Program-made: the position numbers and the translations under genes
From: Desmodesmus armatus
Lineage: Eukaryota > Chlorophyta > Chlorophyceae > Sphaeropleales > Scenedesmaceae
Reading direction: 5' to 3'
DNA length: 64,000 bases
Assembly (NCBI GenBank): GCA_007449985.2
Contig: VIIQ02000096.1
Coordinates: 248,001 to 312,000 of the forward strand
In this document: piece after piece, positions 34,001-45,275 of the stretch
How positions within the stretch are numbered: the first letter of the stretch is position 1
How the letters are laid out: every line of letters begins with the position of its first letter
Notes under the pieces: model-generated
What the model saw: only the letters and a program-made list of their open reading frames with translations
Databases searched by the model: none
What the model was told of the DNA's origin: nothing

Positions 34001-37000
34001 TGATTAGCACACGAGAGTTTGGGGGGGGGGTACAAGTGGGTACTTCCACCGCAGGGCGGTACTCTCCACGCTGAATTTGAACAGGACAGGGCGGTGTGGG
34101 GACCCTGGGGGGGGGGGGATAGGCGATCCTAGTGTTTGACGAGGCGGACGAGATGCTCAAGGCAGACGCATTTGCTGATGACACAGGTCGGTCAGCTGCT
34201 GGCTGTTGCTGTGACTAGCACAGGAGCAATTTGGGGGGGGGGGTGTTACAGGTGGCTACGCTGGGCAGTACTTTCACGCTGAGATTGAACAGGACAGGGC
34301 GGTGTGGGGAGCCCCGGGGGGGGGGGGGTAGGCGATCCTGGTGTTCGATGAGGCGAACGAGATGCTCAAGGCAGATGCATTCGTCGACGACACAGGTCGG
34401 CCTAGGGGCGGGGCTCTGTACTTGAGGTTGGGTAGTGTATTGGGCACCAGTATGCTGTCCACATGTTGGGAGCCCTGTACCCAGCCTAGGGGAAGGGTTA
34501 CTAGGGAGCAGAGCTTGGGGAGATTGAAAGGTGAGGCGCAGAAATCAGGTGGTTCTGAGGGATGGTGTGGTGTGAAGGCGCTGCAATCAGGGCTTGGGTG
34601 GTTCTGGCAGGCAGGCAGCAGTGTTGACCGATTCCGCAATCAGCGAGGGCCCGATGGCTCAACACATTGGACGCTTCCTGTATTTATCTTACTAATGAAT
34701 ACTGAACTGTGCTGTTTGCTGCTGCCTGCAGTGCGCATGATTAAGACCATCCGCAAGAAGAACCCATCTGTGCAGCTGCTGCTGTTCAGTGCCACATACA
34801 ACGATAAGGTCAAGGCCTTTGCAATGCGGATCGCACCCAGCGCCAACCAGGTGAAAGACACCCACCCTGCAAGTTCCGGGATATTCACAGCTCTGGAAAT
34901 TTTCACATGCTATCAAGCGCCAGCACGCGCGCACCTGACATGCCTTTCTGTGCTGACCTCAATGCCGTGCTGTGCTGTGCTGTGCTGCTGCCTGTCACCA
35001 GGTCTTCGTGCCCAAGGAGGAGCTCAGCTTGGATGTCATCAGTCAGTACAACGTGCTGTGAGTACATGCAACTTGAGGGGTGCAAGGCTGAATTGCTTTC
35101 ATGTTGAGGCTCCCTTCTCCTTGCTCCAGTGCATCCCAAATTGGCGGTGACCTACCAGCGCACGGACCTTGCCAGCGCTGGGTTGCTGATGTTTGTGTGC
35201 TTGCCAATGCTGAAGGACATGGTTTGACTGTTGCAACTGCCATGAATGTGGAAAAGTCCCTGAGTATATACTGAGCCTTGTGCATGTCCTGCAGGTGCGC
35301 CAGCGTTGAGGTCGTAACTTCTGAATATTGCAATTCAAACGTGAATGTTTGATGTGTGATGTGTCCTGCAGGTGCCCTAGCCCTCTTGAGAAGGTCAAGG
35401 TGTTGAAGGACATGATCTTCCCCAACTGTGAGAAGCTGGGCCAGACCATCATCTTTGTGCGCATGAGGGACACCAGCAGGCAGCTGCACAAGCAGCTGGA
35501 GGAGATGGGATTCAAGATCACCAGTATACAGGTGTGGCCGGGGGGGGGGGGGCATGCTTGTGATGTGGGTGTGTGTTGCGGCACATGCGAGTAAACCCAC
35601 GATACTTTCATATCATCATGCATGATGCAGCAGCATTAGGACTCTGAAGGTTGTTCTGGAGGGACGCGTTGAGAGACATACACTTACGAAAGAGGGGGCG
35701 ACAGGGTCACCATTGGACGCAAGGTACCTGGCTGTTGCCTGTTGCCCACCCATGTGCCGCTAGCTCCTTGCTGGTTGCTTACAGTTTGGCTGAGCCAAGT
35801 TTGCCTGGCTGGTAACTTTTCCACCATCATGACAGTTGCTGTGTGCTGCTGGTGGGTGGAATAATAATAATTGAATGTAGTAAACTTTACTATTAGTAAT
35901 AATAAATCAAATAATATCAAATAAATATGATAATGCACGCTTGTCCTGCATGTGTGCTGCAGGGAGACATGGACCATGCCAGCCGTGACCGAGTGGTCAA
36001 CGAATTCAGGCGGGGTGAGACCAAGATCCTCATCGCCACAGATGTGCTGGCACGTGGGTTTGACGTCAGCCAGGTACGTAAGCCGTGTTGCTTTCTGATG
36101 GGCAGGCGTAAGAGTGTGTGTGTTAGCACAGGGATTACTTGTGTAGCTAGCATAATATGAACATGCAGGTCACATGCAAGCAGTCTATCAGGCATGCCAA
36201 CATAGTTCGACTAGGATAGCAAGCCGGGGAGTGCATCGACGGCAGGTGGAGTAAGTGGACATCGTTGCCCTGCAGGAAAAGTGCTGACATACCTGTGTGG
36301 CTGAAGGGTTCCCACTTGGGAGCAGCAGCTGCCGGGTGCTAGGATTTTGCTGAGGTGCGAAGTAATGTTCACCTGGTAATGTTTCCCGTGCTGCAGGCAG
36401 GATAATCAGCAGCGAGCAACTGCTGTGGGTCATCCTGTGTGCTCAACCAGCCACGAGGGTGGTAGTGCTATCTGGTAGTGCTATCCAGCTAGTGCCGGGT
36501 GTGTGCTGTGGTCTGCGATGGGATATGCTGCTGTGGTTTGGTAAACAGCCACACAAGGTCCACCCGCATATGTGTAACAAGTGTCGTGGTGTTTGCGCGT
36601 GTGCTGCTCGCAGGTGACGCTCGTGGTCAACTTTGACATCCCCATGGAGCGTGACGGGCGCACGCCAAACTTCGAGACGTACCTTCACCGCATTGGCCGT
36701 AGCGGACGCTTCGGGCGCAAGGGAGCAGCATTCAACCTCATGGCGGGGGCAGCGGTAAGTGTTTGTCACCAACAGTCAGTTGGTCAAAGTCATATGGTCG
36801 GGGGTTGGTTAAACACACCACACAAGGCTGCCGGTGGTCCTGGCCCTGTGCTGGCCCAAGTGTGCGGCAGTTTGGCTTCTTTGTTTTTTCGTGAGCAGGG
36901 GGCCACAATACCGCATGTCACAGGTAGGACCTTCAGAACCGTGATTCGCAACCCCGGGGTGGGGCTCAGGGGTTTGTCACGGTGTTTGGCAGGCTCGGTC

Positions 37001-37816
37001 ACTTGGACACGTTGCCTTCCAGATGTTCTTGGGGAAAAAGGACGCTCCATTGTTCTACAGCTCCTGGGTGTTGGTCCCGTCACTGAGGTGCTGTCGAACA
37101 ACGGAGTGTCCCTTTTTGCCAAGAACATCTGGAAGGCAACATGTCCGAGTCACTTTGAGTGATAACTGCATGATCACATTGTCTGTGTTGGCTCCTGTGT
37201 GCCTGCCTGTGATGACAGCACTCTTATCAGCCCGGCAGATGTGTCGGAGCGTGCTGAGCTGCCTGCAGAGACAGCAGCACTGCTGACCCAAAGGGTTTGT
37301 GCGTGCCTGAGGCAGGCAACAGCTGGGAAGCCATGGTGCCATACACACATTATTGACCTCGAAAAGCTCATGCAAGTGGTCGACGCGTAGCGTGTCACCC
37401 TCGTGCTCCAGGTGCTGTCCAGCTCAGTGCAAGTTGACAGCCATACAGCACGACTGTGGCCCCCTCTGATTCCAACAGGCCACAGCCGTCCCTCACCCCC
37501 CACCCCCTTCTTCCTTCCTTCCTTTTCTTCTGTCTCTTTCCCTCTGTTGGTTTTTGCTAGCGTGCATGTGTTTGCAGTAGGCAAACATCCATGGCAATGT
37601 TATCAAATGCGTACATGTGAGACTTGCACAATGTTTCAAAGTTTCAACATGCTGCTCAACATGCTGTACCGTGCCGTGCTGTGCCGTGCTGTGCAGGACC
37701 AAATGGCCATGCAGTCAATTGCTGACTACTTCCAGCACCCCATCCCTGAGGTGCCTTGGAACAACGAGGACGAGTTCATCACCGTGCTGAACAAGGCAGG
37801 ACTGACAGACCAGTGA
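31041..37816 (+). CDS. DBP5: DEAD-box RNA helicase DBP5/LOS4/DDX19 (mRNA export)
   Basis: DBP5 remodels mRNPs at the cytoplasmic face of the nuclear pore and also acts in translation termination. Eleven exons: 31041-31280, 31539-31718, 32575-32738, 33101-33269, 33840-33972, 34732-34850, 35002-35057, 35372-35531, 35963-36073, 36614-36754 and 37697-37816. All are GT-AG with matching phases, giving 530 residues. Helicase motifs in order: F-ERPSKIQ (Q motif), AHNGSGKTT (I), [17 protein letters not shown] (Ia), VFDEADEM (II), LLFSATYND (III), [10 protein letters not shown] (IV), [14 protein letters not shown] (V) and [13 protein letters not shown] (VI). [21 protein letters not shown] and the C-terminal [12 protein letters not shown] fit the DBP5 group rather than eIF4A. 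A TGTAA signal lies at 37882-37886. Introns 2, 4, 5 and 7 carry decayed copies of adjacent exon edges, annotated separately. Some could act as poison exons, since several contain stops. Confidence 0.96.
32243..32478 (+). repeat. Two extra copies of DBP5 exon 3 start in intron 2
   Basis: Copies at about 32243-32317 and 32401-32478 precede the true exon at 32575. Each follows its own pyrimidine tract and AG. The first reads [15 protein letters not shown] and has decayed afterwards; the second reads [20 protein letters not shown], nearly identical to the true exon's [20 protein letters not shown], and then stays similar as far as RKS. The intron sequence between copies is also repeated (tgctgtatgctcac, C-rich tract, ccccattt), so the unit of duplication is about 170 bp of intron plus exon. 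Confidence 0.9.
33496..33790 (+). repeat. Three decayed copies of DBP5 exon 5 start in intron 4
   Basis: Segments beginning at 33496, 33623 and 33728 each start with gtggtgat, continue into a degenerate copy of the exon that begins at 33840, and each sits behind a (C)n plus CAG acceptor. The translations start [18 protein letters not shown] and [13 protein letters not shown]; the true exon reads [17 protein letters not shown]. Spacing is 127, 105 and 112 bp. Confidence 0.9.
34125..34395 (+). repeat. Two copies of DBP5 exon 5 end, with donors, in intron 5
   Basis: Copies at 34125-34186 and 34334-34395 repeat the DEAD-box end of exon 5 ([14 protein letters not shown]; the second has VFDEANEM) through the donor CACAG/GT. 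They are separated by ~210 bp units of duplicated intron that include runs of 9-13 G. The second copy has lost the DEAD aspartate. Confidence 0.9.
35295..35311 (+). repeat. Short copy of DBP5 exon 8 start
   Basis: A gtcctgcaggtgcgccagcg-like acceptor and about 17 exon bases sit 77 bp before the true exon 8 acceptor (gtcctgcaggtgccctagcc). It is in the same phase, reading CASVE versus CPSPLE, but soon runs to a stop. Confidence 0.65.
37001..37150 (+). repeat. Long imperfect hairpin in DBP5 intron 10
   Basis: Two arms of about 64 bp (37001-37064 and 37087-37150) are inverted copies with ~85-90% pairing by eye, centred on gttgccttccagatgttctt and its complement, around a ~22 nt loop. This may be a miniature fold-back transposon, or a small-RNA hairpin precursor of the kind found in green-algal introns. 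No flanking target duplication is obvious. Confidence 0.8.
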
Positions 37817-39582
37817 TGGACACAAGCTCCCTGAGAATGGCTCCCCTGCTGGGAGCTGTTTAAATCACTCCTGGATTTCCTTGTAAGGCATCTCTGGCAC
37901 ATCATGATGGTGTCACAAAGAGCTCCTCTCCGATGTTGCTGCACTACCAGGCAGGGATGGTTCAGGCAGTGCCAGCACAAGCCAACTCCCGCCATGTTGT
38001 GTAGAGGTGTGGCGGGATGCAGTATGTATGGTGGTGCTGCTTGCAGGTAATCCTACTAGGCTTGATGGGGCTGCTGGACTCACAGCTTTGGTCTGGACGC
38101 CTTCTATTGTACTGTGAGGTTGCTTTGTTAGGCTTTCGTTGCCTGGGGTGGCGGTGGGGGACCCAGTGCTAGTTACATTGTGTTCTGTGTTCCCATCTTT
38201 GTGTGTTCCCAGTGTCTCCACAGGAAATCTTGCTACCTCCCCGGTTCCGGGCACTGTCTCGCAGTATGTATGCAGGCAGTGACGTCACTGCGTGGGGTGC
38301 TGTTGACAGTGTGGTGGGATAAGCTTGTGACCAGCAACTTGCCGTGACGGTGTTTTACCGCAGCAAGAAGACATGCAGGCCAGGGTGTCTTGCATGGTTG
38401 GCGCAGGGTGCTCTGCAAGCAGCTGCACTCTTTCCACCTGTGGCAGCGCTTGCAGCATGTCAGTAGGGCTGTGTTATATACTCGTTTTACCAACAAGTGC
38501 ATTTGCTGGGATTGCTGCTTCTGTTGGGCTGCTTCCATTTGGGAAGCTTAGTCATCTGGAGGGTTTGAACAGAAGTAACTCCTGGCAGCAGCAAGCAGAC
38601 AAGGGTTCTGGTGCTGTTGTATGATGCCCCAGGTGTGGCACAAACTCCTGCGCCTCCTGCAGGGGACAGCTGTGTTTGACATGCACGCTGCTGCCGACAG
38701 TGCCATAGTGGGTGATACACTTGTCCAATTGCTGATGGCAGGCGCCATGCGTGTGCTTTTCCCCAACAAGCTGGGCCATGTACGTGATGTGGCATCTGTT
38801 GGTACAGTGCATGGTGGTATCAGTTGTGCATCACAGCATTGTGCGGCGCAGTGTGCTGTGGGCATACTGAATGGCTGCAAGTTAATGGTCGCTGGTGTCT
38901 ACCATGGTGGATGGTTGCCAAACACGTTGTGAGACCGCACCTGGTTGTGCCTGACATTGTATTGCATTGCACCGGAGCATGCTGTCCCAGCATGCTGGAC
39001 TGCTCCAGCAGTCAACACTGTCTTTCACACGGGACGGAATATCAAAACCTTTCCCGCCATCATGTGGGCACAATCTGTGACTGAGTCAAAGCCAATGTGC
39101 CCGTGTTGCCAAGCATTGTGGAGAAGCGCACAAGTCTTGTGATGTTACAGCAATCTCCCACACAGGCTACTGCTACGTCAGCACAAACAGGCCCCCCAAA
39201 CAGCCCTAACAGACACAAAAACTGTCACTTGCACGCATGACCTACTCTGCAATGTATGGTCACCTTGCTGCAAAACCAAGGAGATGTGGCACATCGCAGT
39301 GCATCCTTTGAAGTGGATGGCCCTTGCCTTGCAGCACACTCCAACCTATATCACAGCCGCTGCATCCTGGCACAAAACACCCAAACACCTCATCCCTTGG
39401 TCACACTTGGAAACCACCCATGAAGCAGCCGCCACACAGCTACCTCACGGCAGCACTGAACTATTTAACGCTCCGGAACCTTGGACTGAATGTTGCACTG
39501 TCAACATGTAATGCCAAAGCCACCCCCTCTCACACATGCCAGCTTCCTTGCCAAATTACTCGTACACCTACAGCCCCTGCTA
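37817..39582. other. Intergenic between convergent DBP5 and Q-rich gene
   Basis: It includes the DBP5 3' end with TGTAA at 37882. One 91 bp block (38164-38254) is duplicated at 45290-45380. A minus-strand ATG frame at 38233-38538 (MEAAQQKQQSQQMHLLVKR...) has a protein-like first half but no family match or supporting splice sites. I do not call it a gene. Confidence 0.5.
38164..38254. repeat. 91 bp dispersed repeat, copy A
   Basis: Identical over 91 bp, by eye, to 45290-45380, including agtgctagttacattgtgtt and acctccccggttccgggcac. This copy lies beyond the DBP5 stop and shows no flanking direct repeat. Confidence 0.95.
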
Positions 39583-40602
39583 CTAACACATCAGGAAGGG
39601 CTGCTGCTGCTGCGCCTGCTGCTCCCAAGTGCTGGCAGAGCCGTACCACAGCTTAGGCGACTTGACAGCTGCAGCATCCTCGCCCATGCCCTCAATCCCT
39701 GCCTGCTGCTCTTCGCTGCCGTCCCTGCTGCGGCTGTGCTTGGCCCTGGAGAAGGGACCCCCCTGCCGGAACTCCTGCAGGTGCATGCCTGCCATGAATG
39801 CTGCAGCAGCAGCTGCTGCCCTATCTTCCTGCACCTGCCCACCCAATCCCATAGCTGCCAGTGACCCCGCAGCACCCAGGCCGCTGCCTGCAGCAGGGTG
39901 CTGGCTCCCATGGCTCCACAGAGGGCTTGCAGGGGCCTGCTGCTGCTGCATGGCTGCGGAACCTGGTGTGTGTGATGTGTGCGTGTCCTCTGCATACCCA
40001 GAGCTCATGATTCGCCATGGCCGGGAGTGGTCTGTGTTGACTGCGTAGGCGGGCTGAGCAGCAGACTGTGCTGGGCTGTCCTGCAGGGTGGTCCAGCTGG
40101 TGCGCAGGGCTGCTGGGCTGTTTGGGGCTTGCATGGAGGATGCGTGAGCCGAGCTAGCACTGGTGGGACCCCCTGGGATTGCAGGCTTGAGCTGCTGCAC
40201 AGCCTTGGCCGGGGATGGTGTGGTGCTGAACATGGGCTGCTGGGCAGGCAGGTGCGCTGCCTGCATGCTGTGGGCTGGGTCAACACCTGCCTGCTGCCAC
40301 CGTGGCGACAGCTGTCCTGCATAGTGTGCTGGGGTGCCTGCTGGGTCGCTGAGTGCTGAGAGTGCAGGATGCTGCTGCAGCTCCTGCTCCTGCAGCTGTG
40401 CTGAGGCCTGTGCGTGCAGTAGCTGTGATGACCTGACTGCCAGCAGCTCTGTTTCAAGGACCACTGGGGCTCTGTACTTCTTCTTCTGTCGCTGCAGGAC
40501 GAGCTGGCCCTCTGTGCTGTCAATCACTCGACTTTGCTGTGGTTTGAAGCGCATGGCTGGGGTTGCTGGGTAGTCGTTGCTTCCAAAGGTGCTGCTGTGC
40601 TC
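39583..40602 (-). CDS. Hypothetical Q/S/A-rich protein, 3' exon
   Basis: A 339-codon open exon begins at a CAG acceptor (40603-40605) and ends at the stop at 39583. I do not recognise the family. The first ~70 residues look ordered and basic (AMRFKPQQSRVIDSTEGQLV, LQRQKKKYRAPVVLETELL). The rest is Ala/Ser/Gln/Pro-rich low complexity with a poly-Ala run and a short charged GGPFSRAKHSRSRDGS segment. Upstream exon or exons are needed for a start codon. A candidate open stretch lies at about 40657-40865 on the same strand (KRGLLRPFFAPHILELPAEP), but I cannot join it convincingly. An internal methionine (AMRF) could be the start if the upstream part is untranslated. Composition and length argue for a real coding exon; function is unknown. 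Confidence 0.6.
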   Translation of the reverse strand, partial: EHSSTFGSNDYPATPAMRFKPQQSRVIDSTEGQLVLQRQKKKYRAPVVLETELLAVRSSQLLHAQASAQLQEQELQQHPALSALSDPAGTPAHYAGQLSPRWQQAGVDPAHSMQAAHLPAQQPMFSTTPSPAKAVQQLKPAIPGGPTSASSAHASSMQAPNSPAALRTSWTTLQDSPAQSAAQPAYAVNTDHSRPWRIMSSGYAEDTHTSHTPGSAAMQQQQAPASPLWSHGSQHPAAGSGLGAAGSLAAMGLGGQVQEDRAAAAAAAFMAGMHLQEFRQGGPFSRAKHSRSRDGSEEQQAGIEGMGEDAAAVKSPKLWYGSASTWEQQAQQQQPFLMC

Positions 40603-41573
40603 CTGCAGTGTGCAGATGGAGGGAGAGGGGTTAGACACGCTATGTTGATGGCTGGATTATATGCAGGGAGGCATAAGGACTGAAGTATGCGGAGCAACGA
40701 GACTGAGGTCATTGGAAGGAGCCAGGCTGTTGCACAAGCACCGCGCTGTTGGCAAGGGTGACAGAGAGGAAGCTGCTGCTGCAGCTGTGGTGCCCCGGTG
40801 TGGCTCTGCAGGGAGCTCCAAGATATGCGGAGCAAAGAAAGGCCGCAAAAGTCCTCGCTTTACCTGCACGTGGGAAGGTCAGCGCAGCCTGGAAGGAAAC
40901 CTTGGAACTACTGCTGTTTCGGATGCTGCTGAGGCTACGATGGTGTTGTGAGGACCAATCAATTCAGCTCTTTTCTTGCCTTCACAAAGTCTTATTCCAG
41001 GAAGCAGCTGGAGCGAAGAGCTGGAGCTGCAAACGAAAAATCTGCTTTACGGATATGGAGGGCCGGTGGGACTATTGCTTTGTGGTGCGGGATACATTCA
41101 GTCACAGCATCAGTAGCGAACGCGCCCAAGCTGGCCCTCTAGGGGGAGAAGTCACAACGTCCGATTGTTAATCACGAAACCTCAAAGGTGCAGGTGTAGA
41201 CCATGGACACCACACTCACAAACTGTTTTGCAATAGACACCAGCTGTGAGGCACACGCCATAGCTATCCAAACCACCCCTCACAAATTTGGTCTGCTGAT
41301 CAGTCACTCCAGCTTGCAGCACTCTGCTCGCAAACACGGTCCTCGACAACAGCCTTAAAGCTACTGTCATATCTCAGGTACCATCACAGGGTGACTCAAC
41401 ACCACCACCACCCCCACCACCACCATTGACAGCAGCAGCACTTGGTGACCTCCCCAGGCGACTGGCAGCAGCGGCAGCAGCAGCACCACCTGCAACCCAG
41501 CCTGCTCTCTGGTGCATCTGGAGCCGTAATATCTCCCCATACTTGCGTTTCAGTGTTTCCAAAGGCTCACCAT
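40603..41573. promoter_or_regulatory. Probable divergent region Q-rich gene / RRP4
   Basis: It holds the missing 5' end of the Q-rich gene and the RRP4 5' UTR. No confident regulatory motif. A (CCA)n-like run is at about 41400-41425. Confidence 0.4.
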
Positions 41574-44500
41574 ATGGCTGGGGCAGCTGTGTCCAGCTAT
41601 GAAGCTGGCACAAACCTCAAGCTCATCAGCAAAAACCTGCGGCCGCTTTTCAAGTCTGTGCCAGACTCTGTCTTCGTTTGTGTCGGTGACACGATCGACA
41701 CAGAGGAGCCTGACTACTTGAAGTAAGCAATCAGCCATATAGCACCACTGTGGACTAGCAGTTGAACTGTTTCTGTGACAGCAGCTGTGGGGAATCGCCA
41801 GCCCCAGGGGCGTCCAACTCTGAAATTGTGCATGCAAGGGCTGGTTCTTGTGCAGCAGCAGAAGCCGCCTCTGCAGCAGCAGCATGTGTGCAGGCAGCGT
41901 GGCTGCTACATACAGGCACAGACTTCTTCATGCGCTATCCCAATGTCACCCACTTGGTGTGCTGTGTGTTATGTGTGTCGCCGCAGGGGACATGGCACAG
42001 CATTGGTAGACGGGCGTCTGACTGCCACAGTATGTGGTGTGGTGCAGCGGATCAACAAGCTGATATATGTTCAACCTGTGAAAAGCAGGTGAGCAAACAG
42101 CAAGGCACTCATCCATGCAACAGCAAGGCACTCATCCAGTCGAGCCCTTGCAGCTGCTGGGTTCTAGCTAGGCAGGATACTGCTGATGCTTGTTTCCCTC
42201 TGACTGGTCTCTGACTGGCTTATGCTACCTGTCAGCAGCACCAGCAGCAGGCAAAGTGTTGGCAGCTTGAGAATACAACAACACAGCAGCTGCCCCTTTG
42301 CACCAGCATGTACACCCTAAGCGGGCGCAGCAGCACATCTTTGTGCTGGGGGACTGCTGGAGCATTGTACGTGCCTGGCGTGCTGATCAAACTGCTCGCT
42401 TCTTGCTGCTAGGTACACACCAGAAGTGGGTGACGTCATAGTAGGCAGGGTCACTGAGGTGAGGTGCACACCTCATCATGAGGCGTTTGACAGCGCGCCC
42501 ACTGCCTTGCCATCGGCACGTTTGATCAGCACAGCACATGCATTCCTGCACGGCATGCAGTGCGATTACCAACCTTGGCTGTAGTACCGCCTCAGTGTAC
42601 AGCCTGCATTGGTGCCCCCCCCCCCCCCCCGGCTTCCTTGCATTTGCTTGCTCAAGAGTCACTGTTTATCCCCGCACTGTGTGCTGACGGTGTCCTCTTG
42701 TGGTGTTGGCTGCCCCTGTTTGGCCCTGGCAGATACAAGGCAAGCGTTGGAAGGTGAATCTCAACAGCCGACAGGAGGCCAGCCTGCTGCTGTCTGCAGT
42801 CAACCTGCCTGGAGGAGTGCAGGTGGGTCAGTCACACACATCTCTTGATGTACCTGACTGCAGCAGCAGCACCATGAGGCACCAGGCGGCACTGTGGGTG
42901 TTGCCTGTTGCGCTGTGAGGAACAACACACAACCTGCGCGCGCATGCAAGGCCGCCAGTTCAGCTAGTATGATGTGAAGGCTTTCACCTATCACAGTCGT
43001 CTGTCAACCAACATTGGGGTGAGCACCTGTCACTAACGCACAACAGACGTTGGTGGTGAAGTTAGGTCAAGTCCGAACTTGTCACCAGCCCTGTACAGCA
43101 GAGTGGCAGCGACATGCACTGCTGCTTGGTTGAGTGCCTGTGTGACTGCTGTGTGGCTGCTGCAGCGGCGTCGTACTGCTGAGGATGAGCTCAACATGCG
43201 CAAGGTCTTCAGGGAAGGAGACCTCATCAGCGTGAGTATGGCTGTGATTGCTGCCACGCTGAAGGCAGCTGTTGACCAGCTACTGACAGCTCCTTTAGTT
43301 TAAAACACTCGCCTGCCAGACCAGCACTGCCAAATGTGTGGCCAGCTGTCACTCATGCCTCCTGCAGCTGCCTGAAAGACAGGGCAGGATCGTGTTGATT
43401 TGTGGATATCACGCGCATGCTTACTCCTGCAGGAGGTAACGACATAAGGGTGACAATATCTGTACTGTGTAATTCTGTTACAGGCTGAAGTCCAGGGCAA
43501 GAACCAGGACGGCAGCATACAGCTACACACACGCAGCAGCAAGTTCGGCAAGGTGAGGGCACGGCGGGGCACCTTGGTTCTGTGCAGTATGCGGCTGTTG
43601 CAGCAACAAGCACTGGTAGCAAGAGATCCGGGAAGCACATTTGTGGTTGCATCCGTGCCATGCATCCGTGGCAGGTCTCGGCCATGCGGTTGCCGGAGAG
43701 TGTAAATGATCGGCTGGGTTCTGGTCCTGCATCAATGGTGGACCCTGCGTCAGTGTTCGGATAGGTGTGTGCCTGTGGCGTCGAAGTCACAGTTGCGTCA
43801 GCCAGCGCTGACCCTGCCGTACCATGTCTCACTGCTGCTGCTGCTGCTGCGTTGTCTGCCCTTCCCGCATGCTGCACTTTCACGACACCTTACACAGCTA
43901 ACTGGTGGTCAGCTAGTGGTCATAAATGCCAAGCTGGTGAAGAAGCAGCGCTTCCATTTCACCACCCTGCAAGGCTACGATGTGGACATAATAGCGGGGC
44001 TCAACGGCCTCATATGGGTGTCACCGCATGTGGAACGAGCAGAGGACGGCGCGCCGCTGCAGCAGCAGCAGCAGCAATCTCACCAGCAGCAGCAGGGTGG
44101 GGATGGTGTGGTTGATAGTGCTGCTGCTGTGGCAGCCGCAGCGGCGGCGGCTCAGGGGCCGAGCAAGCAGCAGCGGGAGGCGGTGGTGCGGGTGGCGGGG
44201 TCGATACGAGCCCTGGCGGCGTTGATGCTGCAGGTATACCCTGGATCCATCATGGAGGCCTACCAGGTGTGTTTGGGTGTTTGCAGGGGGGGGGGGTCCA
44301 GAGGGGATGGTCTGTTCTGCTTTATGCATGTGGTTGAGGTGCCTTAGGGGTAAGGTGGGGATGCTGGAAGGGCAGGGATGGGAAACCAAGGAGGGGAGGG
44401 TTGGTGCATGTTGAGGCTCTGAGGAACTTGCAATTGCATACAACTGTGTACTTTGGTCAATGTGTGAAGGATATGACAAAACAGCGGTTTGCAGAGAGCC

Positions 44501-44688
44501 TAGCTTGCAGCATTGTGCTGACGCCTTGCCGTGCCTTGTACTGTGTGCTGGTTTGATTGCAGGCGTCTGTGGAGGAAAACATTGCTGTGAAGGACATGAC
44601 GGAGCAGCGGTTTTTAGAGAGCCTGGCTCGTAGGGAGGTGCTGCGGCGGACAGCAGAGGCAGCACAGACGGCACAGATGGTCAGCTGA
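41574..44688 (+). CDS. RRP4: Exosome cap subunit RRP4 (EXOSC2)
   Basis: RRP4 is one of three S1/KH cap proteins of the RNA exosome, which processes and degrades RNA in nucleus and cytoplasm. Eight exons: 41574-41722, 41987-42088, 42413-42458, 42733-42822, 43166-43231, 43484-43552, 43898-44266 and 44563-44688. All are GT-AG with matching phases, giving 338 residues (human 293). Landmarks: VCVGDTIDTEEPDYLKGHGT (N-terminal domain), VVQRINKLIYVQPVKSRY, PEVGDVIVGRVTEIQGKRWK and LNSRQEASLLLSAVNLPGG (S1), RRRTAEDELNMRKVFREGDL, QDGSIQLHTRSSKFGKL, then LVKKQRFHF and GLNGLIWVSPHVE (KH region). An insertion of ~50 residues rich in Gln and Ala follows the KH core and accounts for the extra length. A TGTAA signal is at 44755-44759. 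Intron 7 contains a decayed copy of part of exon 8. Confidence 0.96.
44464..44510 (+). pseudogene. Decayed copy of part of RRP4 exon 8 in intron 7
   Basis: gtgaaggatatgacaaaacagcggtttgcagagagcctagcttgcag matches gtgaaggacatgacggagcagcggtttttagagagcctggctcgtag of exon 8 (from about 44588) with roughly 80% identity. It lies ~125 bp upstream. Confidence 0.85.
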
Positions 44689-45017
44689 GGTGCGTGGCAT
44701 CCGGCACTGGAATGTGTGTTTGGTTGAGGTGTCGCACCTGATGACGGTGATGGCTGTAAGAGATCCATCCGTTTCTTTGTGCAGGGAATCCAACTGAATG
44801 GAATGCCAATCACCCCTGTCCTGTAGGCAGAGTTGATAGTGGCCGAGGAAGCCTGTGACATGCAGCATGTCATTCAGCACTGTGCTGGAGTCAGCTACCT
44901 AGCCTTGCCAGACATATGCCGTGCATGACTTTGCTGTGGTTGAGTTTGGGCTGAGCGGCAGGACTGTTCATGCAGAGCAGTGTACATGCACGCAATCTTC
45001 GACTGCTGCTGTGTAGC

Positions 45018-45143
45018 GCTGTGGATTGCACCAGGAACATCATGTTCAAAGAGTCCAGTGGGTTTTGCAGTGACTGTGGATTGCACAAGGAACATAATAT
45101 TCAAAGAGTCCAGTGGGTCTTACAGTGACAGTGTGGTTGCACC
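45018..45143. repeat. 56 bp tandem repeat, about 2.3 copies
   Basis: The unit runs from tgtggattgcac through agagtccagtgggttttgcagtgac and repeats with few changes. Confidence 0.85.
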
Positions 45144-45275
45144 AGCCACCAGAAGAAATCTGCCCGATTAGCTCATGGCCCTTTCACACTGTCACAGGGA
45201 CATGCGTGACTACCATCCCTTCATGTCCCAAGCTCGCGCAAGCTTCAAAAACCACTCAGTTACCCGCAACATAAC

